Source of the DNA: an uncultured Ruminiclostridium sp.
Lineage (GTDB): Bacteria; Bacillota; Clostridia; Oscillospirales; Ruminococcaceae
Length of the DNA stretch: 64,000 bases
Direction: 5' to 3'
Assembly: GCA_934454635.1 (NCBI GenBank)
Contig: CAKSFR010000012.1
Location: forward strand, 1-64,000
The notes below the pieces were generated by a model that was not told where the DNA came from, did no database searches, and was given only the letters and a program-made list of their open reading frames with translations. Positions 37,133-44,509 of the stretch are shown in pieces. Within the stretch, counting starts at the first letter, position 1. Every line of letters begins with the position of its first letter. The position numbers were made by a program, and so were the translations under genes.

Positions 37133-37152
37133 ATAAAATGTTATTGTAAGCC

Positions 37153-37164
37153 GAGTGGGAATAA
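37153..37164 (+). repeat. Middle attachment core shared by the two elements
   Basis: GAGTGGGAATAA, identical to the end of guaA. It is the right end of element 1 and the left end of element 2, flanked by the inverted pair TAAGCCG and CGGCTTA. Confidence 0.87.
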
Positions 37165-37222
37165 TAACAGACCCCACATAAACGGCTTAACTACGCTGTT
37201 TCCTGTTATCATAACAGAAAAA

Positions 37223-37242
37223 TGGCAACGTTTTGGCAACAT
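37223..37242. repeat. Left-end paired repeat of element 2
   Basis: TGGCAACGTTTTGGCAACAT, two GGCAAC units 11 bases apart; the counterpart CGGCAACAATATGGCAACAT is at 47488-47507. Spacing equals that of the element 1 pairs. Confidence 0.7.
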
Positions 37243-37349
37243 TTGAATTATTCTAAAAATTAAGAGCTATCTGATTTTGAAAATCGGATAGCTCTTTTTG
37301 TATTTCAAAATGAACAAGCAACGCTTTATAATGTTTAGACAATTTTTTA

Positions 37350-37655
37350 TTAGATATATTTTTCGATTATTTCGCTTAACTCGTTGATGTAGTTTTCTAC
37401 TTCGTTCTCTGCATCATTTTCATCGGGATATCTGAAAATAGTATCGTATTTGCTCAAGAACTCATCATATTCTGTTTCACTGTATTGAAGTCCTTTGGCG
37501 TAAATATAAGATACCACCATAATTGCCGCATCCATAGGACGTGATTCAAAATGATCTGCATCTGCCAAGCCAGATACACCAGCTCGGTCACATCCGTATA
37601 ATCTGCGAACCTGATGTTCCAATTCTATAGCGTCATTATGTGTAACTCTAAACAT
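37350..37655 (-). CDS. Small acidic protein of element 2, unknown function
   Basis: 101 residues from ATG 37655 with a strong GGAGGTGA box; the frame also extends to an ATG at 37700 overlapping the regulator gene. Mostly helical, acidic C-terminus (DENDAENEVENYINELSEII). Encoded after the HTH regulator as a likely two-gene unit, so it may be a co-regulator or antirepressor; no family recognised. Confidence 0.7.
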   Translation of the reverse strand: MFRVTHNDAIELEHQVRRLYGCDRAGVSGLADADHFESRPMDAAIMVVSYIYAKGLQYSETEYDEFLSKYDTIFRYPDENDAENEVENYINELSEIIEKYI

Positions 37656-37696
37656 GATCTCACCTCCAGATTGTGTTGCTTTATAAAGTGTTCTGT

Positions 37697-38224
37697 TCAT
37701 TTTTTATCATTTTTCAAACCATCAACTATGATATCACTCAACTCCTGCGACACACCAATCTTATGCCACTCACCGGAAGTATCAAGTTCAGGATAGTGAT
37801 AACGCCAGCGGTCATATTCCTCTTTTGTGATTTCTTCATTTCGGAACTTATCAGCTTCTTTCTGCCACGCTGTAAAGAGCTTTACCATTTTAGGATATTC
37901 CATACCGCTATTCTTATCAAGTCGGATACATACCTCATCATTGAGCGTATCAATACGGAAACCATATAAATCCTCAAGAGCAAAGAGCGTGTGCATAAGC
38001 CCGATATAGCTCTCTATGTTCGGAACATCGAGTGCTGCCGGAGAAACATCCAGTGTTTTCGCTATTTCCTTTGTCAGCTCTGCCTTTGGTGTTCTTGTTC
38101 CCGACTCATACTGTGCAAGTCTGATGTCTGCTGTTTTCTCCGGAAAGCCAACAGCCATACCAAGCCATTTCTGTGTCATTCCACGCAGATTGCGGATAAA
38201 TCTAATTCTTTCGCCGATAGCCAT
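37697..38224 (-). CDS. HTH (Xre-family) regulator of element 2
   Basis: 175 residues from ATG 38224 (AGGAG eight bases upstream). N-terminal Xre HTH (GERIRFIRNLRGMTQKWLGMAVG ... RLAQYESGTRTPKAEL in family form) and a C-terminal domain seen in element-borne repressors (WRYHYPELDTSGEWHKIG). Divergent from the xis-int operon, whose promoter has two TTAAAC-N6-GTTTAA/G palindromes, its probable targets. Confidence 0.88.
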   Translation of the reverse strand: MAIGERIRFIRNLRGMTQKWLGMAVGFPEKTADIRLAQYESGTRTPKAELTKEIAKTLDVSPAALDVPNIESYIGLMHTLFALEDLYGFRIDTLNDEVCIRLDKNSGMEYPKMVKLFTAWQKEADKFRNEEITKEEYDRWRYHYPELDTSGEWHKIGVSQELSDIIVDGLKNDKK

Positions 38225-38418
38225 ATTTTTCACTCCTGTTATGTTAATGGTCAGATGATAATGAAAACAATCACTGTATGCTCATTATAAGAACCTGTCA
38301 AGCATCGGGTAGTATTTTCTTCGAAAATCTCCACCCTCTCCTACTTGACAGAACCTTGAAATGGGTGTAAATGATTTTACACTCATTATAGCATATATGT
38401 TTAAGATAGTCAAGATAA

Positions 38419-38514
38419 TTTAAACAAAAAAGTTTAAGAGATTTTCAAAAAGGGGTTGACATAAACGAATATGTTTAGTATAATAGAGATACAGACTTAA
38501 ACAAAATAGTTTAG
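38419..38514 (+). promoter_or_regulatory. xis-int promoter of element 2 with two operators
   Basis: TTGACA at 38456-38461, 17-base spacer, TATAAT at 38479-38484. Operator-like dyads TTAAAC-N6-GTTTAA (38420-38437) and TTAAAC-N6-GTTTAG (38497-38514) flank the promoter with identical spacing; half-sites TATGTTTA lie at about 38396 and inside the spacer. A further palindrome, GTGTAAA-TGAT-TTTACAC, is near 38366. Confidence 0.8.
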
Positions 38515-38536
38515 ATAACAGAAAGGAGGGTTGCGA

Positions 38537-38740
38537 ATGAGCAATAACACTTTTATGAAAGTGGAGGAAGTTGCAGAGATTCTCGGAATTTCCAAATCCT
38601 ACGCTTACAAAATCGTTCAGAAGCTCAACGATGAGCTGAAAGAAAAAGGTTTCCTGACAATTTCAGGACGTGTAAACAAGAAGTATTTTATGGAAAGAGT
38701 GTACTACGGTACACCTGACAGCACAGAAAGGAATGATTAA
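38537..38740 (+). CDS. xis: Excisionase-like HTH protein of element 2
   Basis: 67 residues from ATG 38537 behind AAAGGAGG. VEEVAEILGISKSYAYKIVQKLNDEL and FLTISGRVNKKYFMERVYYG parallel the element 1 excisionase. It ends at the base before the integrase ATG, so the two are coupled. Confidence 0.87.
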   Translation: MSNNTFMKVEEVAEILGISKSYAYKIVQKLNDELKEKGFLTISGRVNKKYFMERVYYGTPDSTERND

Positions 38741-39832
38741 ATGTCAGTTTACAAGGACGGAAAAACAAATACTTGGCGTGTAATATACCGCTACACAGAC
38801 TGGAAAGGAGAGAAAAAGCAAACGCAGAAGCGTGGTTTTCAGACCAAACGAGAAGCGCAGGCTTGGGAGCGTGAGCAGCTTAACAAAATAGCAGGCGACC
38901 TTGATATGAACTTCGCAAGCTTTGTTGAAACCTATTCTGCTGATATGAAAAGCAGAATCAAGGAAAATACCTGGCACACTAAAGAGCATATTATCCGCAC
39001 GAAAATCCTGCCCTATTTTTCAAGCCGACCTATCAATGAAATTCAGCCGAAAGATATTATTGCTTGGCAGAATGAAATGATAAACTCGCTTGATAATCAC
39101 GGCAAGCCTTACTCCCCTGTGTATCTGAAAACACTACACAATCAGCTATCGGCAATTTTTAACCACGCTGTCAAGTTCTATGGTTTATCTTCAAATCCTG
39201 CCGCAAAGGTCGGTAATATGGGTAAAGCAAAATCAAAGGAAATGCAGTTCTGGACGCAAGATGAATACAAGAAATTTTCCTATGAAATGATGGACAAACC
39301 TGTTTCATTCTATGCCTTTGAAATGCTTTACTGGTGCGGTATCCGAGAGGGCGAACTATTGGCATTAACACCTGCTGATTTCGACTTTGAGCGTGACACT
39401 GTATCAATCACGAAATCCTATCAACGAATTGAACGCCGTGATGTTATCACAGACCCTAAAACATCAAAGAGCAATCGAGTTATAAAAATGCCAGATTTTC
39501 TTGTTGAGGAAATTCAGGAATATATCTCGCAGCTTTATGGAATTAAAGGCACTGACAGGCTTTTTGAGATTACAAAAAGCTACCTCAAACGTGAAATGGA
39601 ACGTGGGTCAAAAGCGGCTGGCGTAAAGAAAATCCGTATACACGATTTACGCCACTCCCATATTTCCCTTTTAATCGAAATGGGTTTTTCAGCAGTTGCA
39701 ATCGCTGACCGAGTAGGGCACGAAAGCATTGACATCACCTATCGTTACGCACACCTCTTCCCCAGCACGCAAACCGAAATGGCAGACAAATTAAGTACAA
39801 TCAGAAACGGAGGCATTGAAAATGTCAGCTAA
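38741..39832 (+). CDS. int: Tyrosine integrase of element 2
   Basis: 363 residues. N-terminal arm-binding domain (NTWRVIYRYTDWKGEKKQTQKRGF in family form), then catalytic motifs CGIREGEL, HDLRHSH and GHESIDITYRYAHLFP with the nucleophile Tyr. It targets the same 12-base guaA core as the element 1 enzyme although the putative arm repeats of the two elements differ. Confidence 0.94.
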   Translation: MSVYKDGKTNTWRVIYRYTDWKGEKKQTQKRGFQTKREAQAWEREQLNKIAGDLDMNFASFVETYSADMKSRIKENTWHTKEHIIRTKILPYFSSRPINEIQPKDIIAWQNEMINSLDNHGKPYSPVYLKTLHNQLSAIFNHAVKFYGLSSNPAAKVGNMGKAKSKEMQFWTQDEYKKFSYEMMDKPVSFYAFEMLYWCGIREGELLALTPADFDFERDTVSITKSYQRIERRDVITDPKTSKSNRVIKMPDFLVEEIQEYISQLYGIKGTDRLFEITKSYLKREMERGSKAAGVKKIRIHDLRHSHISLLIEMGFSAVAIADRVGHESIDITYRYAHLFPSTQTEMADKLSTIRNGGIENVS

Positions 39833-40148
39833 AAACGTAGACAAATACAACCGATTCAGAAGCATAACCGTAGGTTTCAGAGTATCGCCCGAAGAATTCG
39901 AGGAGCTTAACCGTGCCGTTGCTTTATCGGGACTTCCAAAGCAGGAATACTGCTATCGCAAATGTATGAACCGTGATATTGTCGTTCATGGCAATCCGAG
40001 GGTTTACAAGCAACTGAAAATCAATCTCGGAATGGTGCTGTCAGAGCTGAAACGCATTGAAAACGGTGCGGAAATTAACGCTGAACTGCTTGAAACGATA
40101 CAGCTCATCAACACCACACTCTATGGCTTGAAAGGAGAATGTGAATGA
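39822..40148 (+). CDS. MobC-like relaxosome accessory protein
   Basis: 108 residues from ATG 39822 (GGAGG upstream), overlapping the integrase end. A ribbon-helix-helix-like opening (RSITVGFRVSPEEFEELNRAVALSGLPKQEY in family form) followed by helices LKINLGMVLSELKRI typical of MobC/TraJ-type DNA-binding accessory proteins that help the relaxase open oriT. Overlaps the ATPase start by four bases. Confidence 0.75.
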   Translation: MSAKNVDKYNRFRSITVGFRVSPEEFEELNRAVALSGLPKQEYCYRKCMNRDIVVHGNPRVYKQLKINLGMVLSELKRIENGAEINAELLETIQLINTTLYGLKGECE

Positions 40149-41281
40149 CCATAAAAGAAGAAATGACCACTCCCGTTGCACCTGTTGGCGCAGGTGCGGA
40201 GCAGTCATCTCAAAATCAATCTACAAGTATTATACCAGAAACCAACGAGGATTTCAATACCCCTGATGACTTTTTTCAGCAGATGATGAATCCTTACTAT
40301 CTGAAAACCATTTCAATGAACGAGCTTTACGAAACCGTGTTCCAGAGTAGACCGCCGATTATTGACGGTCTGCTCTATCCGGGCGTGTATCTTTTCGTCG
40401 GTGCACCAAAGCTTGGCAAGAGCTTTCTTATGGCACAGCTTGCCTACCACGTCAGCAAGGGTGAGCCACTTTGGAACTATACCGTTCACAAAAACGATGT
40501 TCTGTACCTTGCTCTTGAAGATAACTACGAAAGAATTCAGAAACGTTCCTACCGAATGTTCGGAACGGAAAGCATTGATAATCTTCGTTTCGCCGTTATG
40601 GCAAATACCGTTGACGGCGGTCTTGAAAAACAGTTGGAGGGATTTCTCTACCGGTATCCTGACACAAGACTTATCATCATTGACACTTTGCAGAAAGTCC
40701 GTGAATCAAGCAACGAATGCAGTTACGGCAACGATTATCAGGTTATTGCAAGGCTGAAACAGTTTGCTGATAGCCGAGGTATCTGTATGTTGATTGTTCA
40801 TCACACACGCAAGCAGAAAGCGGACGATTCCTTTGATATGATTTCGGGAACGAACGGTTTGCTCGGTGCGGCAGACGGAGCCTTTCTACTGAAAAAAGAA
40901 AAGCGCACAGAAAATTCTGCAACGCTTGAAATTTCAGGGCGTGACCAGCAAAACCAGAAGCTACACCTTGTGCGTAACCCAGAGAAGCTTTCTTGGGAGC
41001 TGGAGCGTATTGAAACGGAGTTATGGAAAGAACCGCCTGAGCCGATACTTGAAGCGGTGGCGGAGTTTGTCACAGCAGATAATCCTGATTGGGTCGGAAC
41101 AGCAACAGAGCTTACCGAGAAAATCGGGACGGATATTCCCGTAAACGCAATCACGAAAAAGCTGAATGTCAACGCAAGTCGGCTTTTGAATGAGTACGGC
41201 ATTGTTTACAAGATCAGCCGCACTCACGACGGACGCAGGATTGAACTTCACTTTCAATCGGCTGTCCGTGACAGTTCGTGA
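40145..41281 (+). CDS. RepA-like AAA/DnaB-fold ATPase (replicative helicase type)
   Basis: 378 residues. Walker A GAPKLGKSF (about 92-100), Walker B LIIIDTLQKV (about 180-189), then IVHHTRKQ and SGTNGLLGAADGAF typical of RSF1010 RepA-type hexameric helicases carried on integrated elements. C-terminal winged-helix-like region. Its last codons lie inside a symmetric iteron array, so the gene end and the probable origin overlap. Confidence 0.88.
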   Translation: MTIKEEMTTPVAPVGAGAEQSSQNQSTSIIPETNEDFNTPDDFFQQMMNPYYLKTISMNELYETVFQSRPPIIDGLLYPGVYLFVGAPKLGKSFLMAQLAYHVSKGEPLWNYTVHKNDVLYLALEDNYERIQKRSYRMFGTESIDNLRFAVMANTVDGGLEKQLEGFLYRYPDTRLIIIDTLQKVRESSNECSYGNDYQVIARLKQFADSRGICMLIVHHTRKQKADDSFDMISGTNGLLGAADGAFLLKKEKRTENSATLEISGRDQQNQKLHLVRNPEKLSWELERIETELWKEPPEPILEAVAEFVTADNPDWVGTATELTEKIGTDIPVNAITKKLNVNASRLLNEYGIVYKISRTHDGRRIELHFQSAVRDSS

Positions 41282-41351
41282 CAGCTGTGACGGTTTTTAT
41301 GATAGCGGTGGCGGTATGTAAATAACTGTCACAACCGTCACCAGCCGTCAC
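41268..41351. repeat. Symmetric iteron array, candidate replication origin of element 2
   Basis: Three direct copies of GTGAC(A/G)G at 41268, 41278 and 41287, then three inverted copies ending at 41332, 41341 and 41351. Start-to-start spacings are 10 and 9 then 9 and 10, so the array is mirror-symmetric about one centre at 41309/41310. The centre contains TTTTTATGATAG and TATGTAAATA. Confidence 0.7.
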
Positions 41352-41355
41352 GCAA

Positions 41356-41450
41356 GGGAGTCCAGAGGGAACGTCTGGCGCAATGATACTTTTGATAGAA
41401 GCCACAGCGGATGTCAAAAGTATCTTTGCGTTACTTTCGCAGAAAGTAAC
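41356..41450. other. Candidate oriT of element 2
   Basis: GGGAGTCCAGAGGGAACG then TCTGGCGCA (41356-41382), matching the element 1 block. Then an 11-bp stem GATACTTTTGA/TCAAAAGTATC (41385-41424) and a 9-bp stem GTTACTTTC/GAAAGTAAC around GCA (41430-41450). Confidence 0.62.
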
Positions 41451-41477
41451 AAAGGCAAAAAATAGTTTTATCAAAAA

Positions 41478-42173
41478 TCAATCAAACATATTTAGCTGTA
41501 TATTGTTAGAGCTACCATGTACGGAATTGTCAGAATAAACAATTTCTAAGAAAGAATCTTTATCTTTTAATGCTTTCTCCAATAAACCTTGTTTATATAA
41601 CGAAACGAAAATAGCAGCGGCTTCCGCTTGACAGTTAATAGATTTTTGTGGATTAAACGCAATATCCGTAAACGCTTCGTATTTAAGAATGTCCATAGCT
41701 AATTGAGGATATAAATGCAAAGCGTTAATATATAGCCAATTATAGAAATACGTTTTGGGTTCTGTCGGAAAAACTCTCTTTCCATATTTAAACGCAATTA
41801 CCCTACCACTACTTTTTAATCGTTCATCTTTTTTAGCTTGTTTAGATGTTACTAATAGCAAATCTGTAAATGGGCCCCCATTTTCAAAGACTTTGCTTGC
41901 TTGAAATGCTGACTCTACAGAGAACTCTTTGCCGCTTTTTGTCTTGATAAAAAGATTAAAAGCACTCAACCGAACACCTAATTCATTTTCAGATTTACTT
42001 GATATTTCAAGCACCCTTTTCTCAGGATATATTTTATTAAATTCATTATGAAGACTGTGTATACTTCTTCGTTGCTGTTTTTCTGAAAAACCATTAAAAT
42101 ATTCAAATTCAACATTAAGTTTACGACAAAACTTATTATCGTTTGTCACTATAAATACTGGCCTGCTTGCCAT
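41478..42173 (-). CDS. NADAR-domain antitoxin of a DarT1 toxin
   Basis: 231 residues. The opening RPVFI and SLHNEF segments and the core SVESAFQASKVFENGGPFTDLL (about 85-106, Glu88, Lys94), with LSAFNLF before it, match the DarT1-associated NADAR family, which removes ADP-ribose from guanine bases in DNA. Encoded seven bases after the darT gene on the same strand, as toxin-first operon. Function inferred from family and partner. Confidence 0.82.
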   Translation of the reverse strand: MASRPVFIVTNDNKFCRKLNVEFEYFNGFSEKQQRRSIHSLHNEFNKIYPEKRVLEISSKSENELGVRLSAFNLFIKTKSGKEFSVESAFQASKVFENGGPFTDLLLVTSKQAKKDERLKSSGRVIAFKYGKRVFPTEPKTYFYNWLYINALHLYPQLAMDILKYEAFTDIAFNPQKSINCQAEAAAIFVSLYKQGLLEKALKDKDSFLEIVYSDNSVHGSSNNIQLNMFD

Positions 42174-42180
42174 AAATATT

Positions 42181-42801
42181 CTATACCCTCCAAAATTCCC
42201 AGTCTTTTCTATAACTAAAAACCTGTGGCAACACTCTTGTAGTGATACACTCGGGAATTATATTGTTATATGTATTAAAAGCTTTATTGTTTTCGAAAAA
42301 TATCCCCTTTATGTATTCTATTGGTATAATATCAAAAACTAACACCTCTGCTTGGGGATTTGTGGGGAATTTATCAGCAATATTTAATTGAGTTCTTTTA
42401 GGAAATCCCGGTTTATCTTCAAATAATCTTAAAAATGCGTTCTTTCCCATTCTCTCTTCTATGGGTACATTATAAGATAAAGCATCACCAGCATTAGTCC
42501 AACAATATGCACAATTAAAATCGCATAAAACTTGTGGGTCTAATCTAATTACTACCCAATCTTTATCGGGTGAAGCACATCTCAGTTTATAAAACATTTT
42601 ATAATTTGGAAAACTTATAGATATACATACTGCATCAAGACAGTCATCATATCGATATTTGTCATTAAATTCTGAAGCAATGCCAGTTATTTCAATATCT
42701 CCTCTAGGCATTAAACCATATCTTAAAATATTCTTTAAATTATCAGCTTGCGTAAAATGAAAAAGGCTAACAATTCCTCGTTCAGCTATAATGCTATTCA
42801 T
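42181..42801 (-). CDS. darT: DarT-family DNA ADP-ribosyltransferase toxin (DarT1-like)
   Basis: 206 residues of the DUF4433/DarT fold. LFHFTQADNLKNILRYGLMPRG places the NAD-binding His (15); Arg50 in KYRYDD and Glu152 in QAEVLVF are in the positions of the DarT catalytic Arg and Glu. Modifies DNA bases with NAD and blocks replication unless reversed. Pairing with a NADAR protein rather than a macrodomain DarG suggests the DarT1, guanine-modifying branch (inference). GAGGTG precedes the ATG. Confidence 0.85.
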   Translation of the reverse strand: MNSIIAERGIVSLFHFTQADNLKNILRYGLMPRGDIEITGIASEFNDKYRYDDCLDAVCISISFPNYKMFYKLRCASPDKDWVVIRLDPQVLCDFNCAYCWTNAGDALSYNVPIEERMGKNAFLRLFEDKPGFPKRTQLNIADKFPTNPQAEVLVFDIIPIEYIKGIFFENNKAFNTYNNIIPECITTRVLPQVFSYRKDWEFWRV

Positions 42802-42823
42802 ACTTACACCTCGCTATCAATGT

Positions 42824-42850
42824 GTATAATGTGGATTATAATCATTATAC
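42824..42850. promoter_or_regulatory. Palindrome between darT and the relaxase gene
   Basis: GTATAATG (42824-42831) and CATTATAC (42843-42850), perfect 8-bp arms with an 11-base AT-rich spacer, in the divergent promoter region. Could be an operator for the toxin-antitoxin operon. Confidence 0.5.
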
Positions 42851-42870
42851 CACACCAACCCCAAAAATTC

Positions 42871-44193
42871 AATATGAAAGGAGCAATCCCTATCGAAAAA
42901 AGAACAATCAGCGGTCGTATCAGCAAGAAGCACAGCCTACCTCACAATAACCGTGAGTTCCTGTGCGAAAATGTTGACCCGACCAGAACAAAAGACAATA
43001 TCACCATTATCAAAGATGACATCGGACAGGTCTATCACGAGCTGTTCGACAATGCTCTTGCCGAATATAATGCCAAGCAAAAACGCAAAGACAGAATTAT
43101 CAAGGACTATCACGAGCATATCCGTCATAGCCGACAAGAACAAGAGTATCACGAGGTAATTTTCCAAATCGGCAATCAGGACGATACTCCCTGTGGCTCT
43201 GATATGGGCAAGATTACAGCCGAACTTCTTCGGGAGTTTGCCGAGAACTTTCAAACACGAAATCCGCATCTGCGTGTGTTCAATGCGGTCATTCATCTTG
43301 ACGAAGCAACGCCGCATATTCACATCGACTTCATTCCCTTTGCAACGGAGCAGAAACGTGGACTTTCCACAAGAGTGTCGCTGACAAAGGCTCTGGAACA
43401 GCAAGGCTTCAAAGGCGAGGGGAAATTCAACACCGCCTGTAAGCTGTGGATTGACAACGAAAAGGAATGCCTTGCACAGCTTATGCGTTTCCGAAATATC
43501 GAGTGGGAACAACTCGGCACGCATAATGAGCATTTATCTGTGCTTGATTTCAAGAAGCAACAGCGTAGCCATGAGGTTGCTATACTGGAAAATAAAATTG
43601 AGTGTACGGACAAGCAGTTACAGCACCGTCAGGAATTGCTGAATGAGGTCGAGGACACGATTGACAAGCTTGACATCGAGTATCAAGAGAAAAAAGAGGC
43701 TGTCGGTCAGCTTGATGAGGATATTGCCACAAAGGAAGCTACACTTATGGAGAACACAGCTCTCCTTGCAACAGTGGCGAAGAAAACAAGCAAAATCAAG
43801 GACATTGATGATATTCAGGTTAAGAAAACGATGTTCGGAGGTAATATTTCAGTTGCTCCCGATGATTTCAAGAAGCTTACTGACCTTGCGAAAAAGCAGA
43901 TTGCGGTGGAGAGCAAGGAAAAGGAGCTGAACGGCAAAATTGCAGCCCTGAAAAACGAGAAAAAAGAACTTGTCAATAAAAATGTGCAACTCGAAAAGGA
44001 AAACACGGCTCTGAAGCAAGAGAACAGCTCATTGAAATCCGTCAGGGAGAAGCTGACAATTGCTTCACTGCAAAAGGAAATCAGCGAATGGAAGAACAAG
44101 TATCAGAAAGTGCTTGACTTCATTGAAAAGCTTAATATCACAAAGCAACTGCAGGAGTTTTTGAAACCGAGGAAGCATACGCTGCATAGGTGA
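42871..44193 (+). CDS. MobV-type relaxase of element 2
   Basis: About 440 residues. EKRTISGRISKKHSLPHNNREF and the metal motif AVIHLDEATPHIHIDFIPF (His-x-x-x... HxH) identify a Mob/Pre relaxase; the C-terminal half is a coiled coil. The ATG at 42871 has no RBS, whereas AAAGGAG lies inside the next codons and is spaced eight bases from an ATC codon, so the true start is uncertain. It lies after the defence genes rather than beside the oriT-like region, which is 1.4 kb away. Confidence 0.88.
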   Translation, partial: NMKGAIPIEKRTISGRISKKHSLPHNNREFLCENVDPTRTKDNITIIKDDIGQVYHELFDNALAEYNAKQKRKDRIIKDYHEHIRHSRQEQEYHEVIFQIGNQDDTPCGSDMGKITAELLREFAENFQTRNPHLRVFNAVIHLDEATPHIHIDFIPFATEQKRGLSTRVSLTKALEQQGFKGEGKFNTACKLWIDNEKECLAQLMRFRNIEWEQLGTHNEHLSVLDFKKQQRSHEVAILENKIECTDKQLQHRQELLNEVEDTIDKLDIEYQEKKEAVGQLDEDIATKEATLMENTALLATVAKKTSKIKDIDDIQVKKTMFGGNISVAPDDFKKLTDLAKKQIAVESKEKELNGKIAALKNEKKELVNKNVQLEKENTALKQENSSLKSVREKLTIASLQKEISEWKNKYQKVLDFIEKLNITKQLQEFLKPRKHTLHR

Positions 44194-44265
44194 GTTAAAT
44201 GTCCATTAGAGTCCATTTAATTCATTTTAAGACCGTTTAAATCTGCAAAAATTCATTAAAATCTC

Positions 44266-44294
44266 TTGAAAAAAACAAATGTCTATGTTATAAT
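44266..44294 (+). promoter_or_regulatory. Promoter of the HTH/restriction-modification unit
   Basis: TTGAAA at 44266-44271, 17-base spacer, perfect TATAAT at 44289-44294; ATG at 44317. Confidence 0.75.
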
Positions 44295-44316
44295 GTATAA
44301 AATGGGGTGAGTTGTA

Positions 44317-44496
44317 ATGTCAGACGAGTTATTTACTGTTGCTCAAGCGGCGGACTACTTACAAGTTTGTGAAAAGACAGTTCGTCGTTTGATTAAATCA
44401 AACAAATTAACTGCATCAAAAATTGGAAATAGAACTTGGCGCATAAGAAAAGAAGACATTGATAAGTATTTACGGAATACCAGGAATAACAAATAA
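44317..44496 (+). CDS. Small MerR/excisionase-type HTH protein
   Basis: 59 residues: FTVAQAADYLQVCEKTVRRLIKSNKL then a short wing and DIDKYLRN, the HTH_17 pattern. GGGGTGAG precedes the ATG. It ends 13 bases before the restriction-modification gene, so it could act as a controller of that gene rather than as an excisionase; the element already has its own xis. Confidence 0.85.
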   Translation: MSDELFTVAQAADYLQVCEKTVRRLIKSNKLTASKIGNRTWRIRKEDIDKYLRNTRNNK

Positions 44497-44509
44497 GGGA
44501 GTATCTAAG

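Larger units (their letters stand above)
32351..37164. mobile_element. Integrative mobilizable element 1 in guaA (about 4.8 kb)
   Basis: Bounded by GAGTGGGAATAA repeats at 32351 and 37153. Holds, from left to right, a MobV relaxase, an oriT-like hairpin cluster, a Rep_trans initiator with an origin-like hairpin, a tyrosine integrase, an excisionase-like protein and a divergent HTH regulator. Near both ends sits the double repeat TGAGTACAA(A/T)TTGAGTACAAA, candidate integrase arm sites. No conjugation machinery, so it would rely on a helper for transfer (inference). No obvious cargo. Confidence 0.85.
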
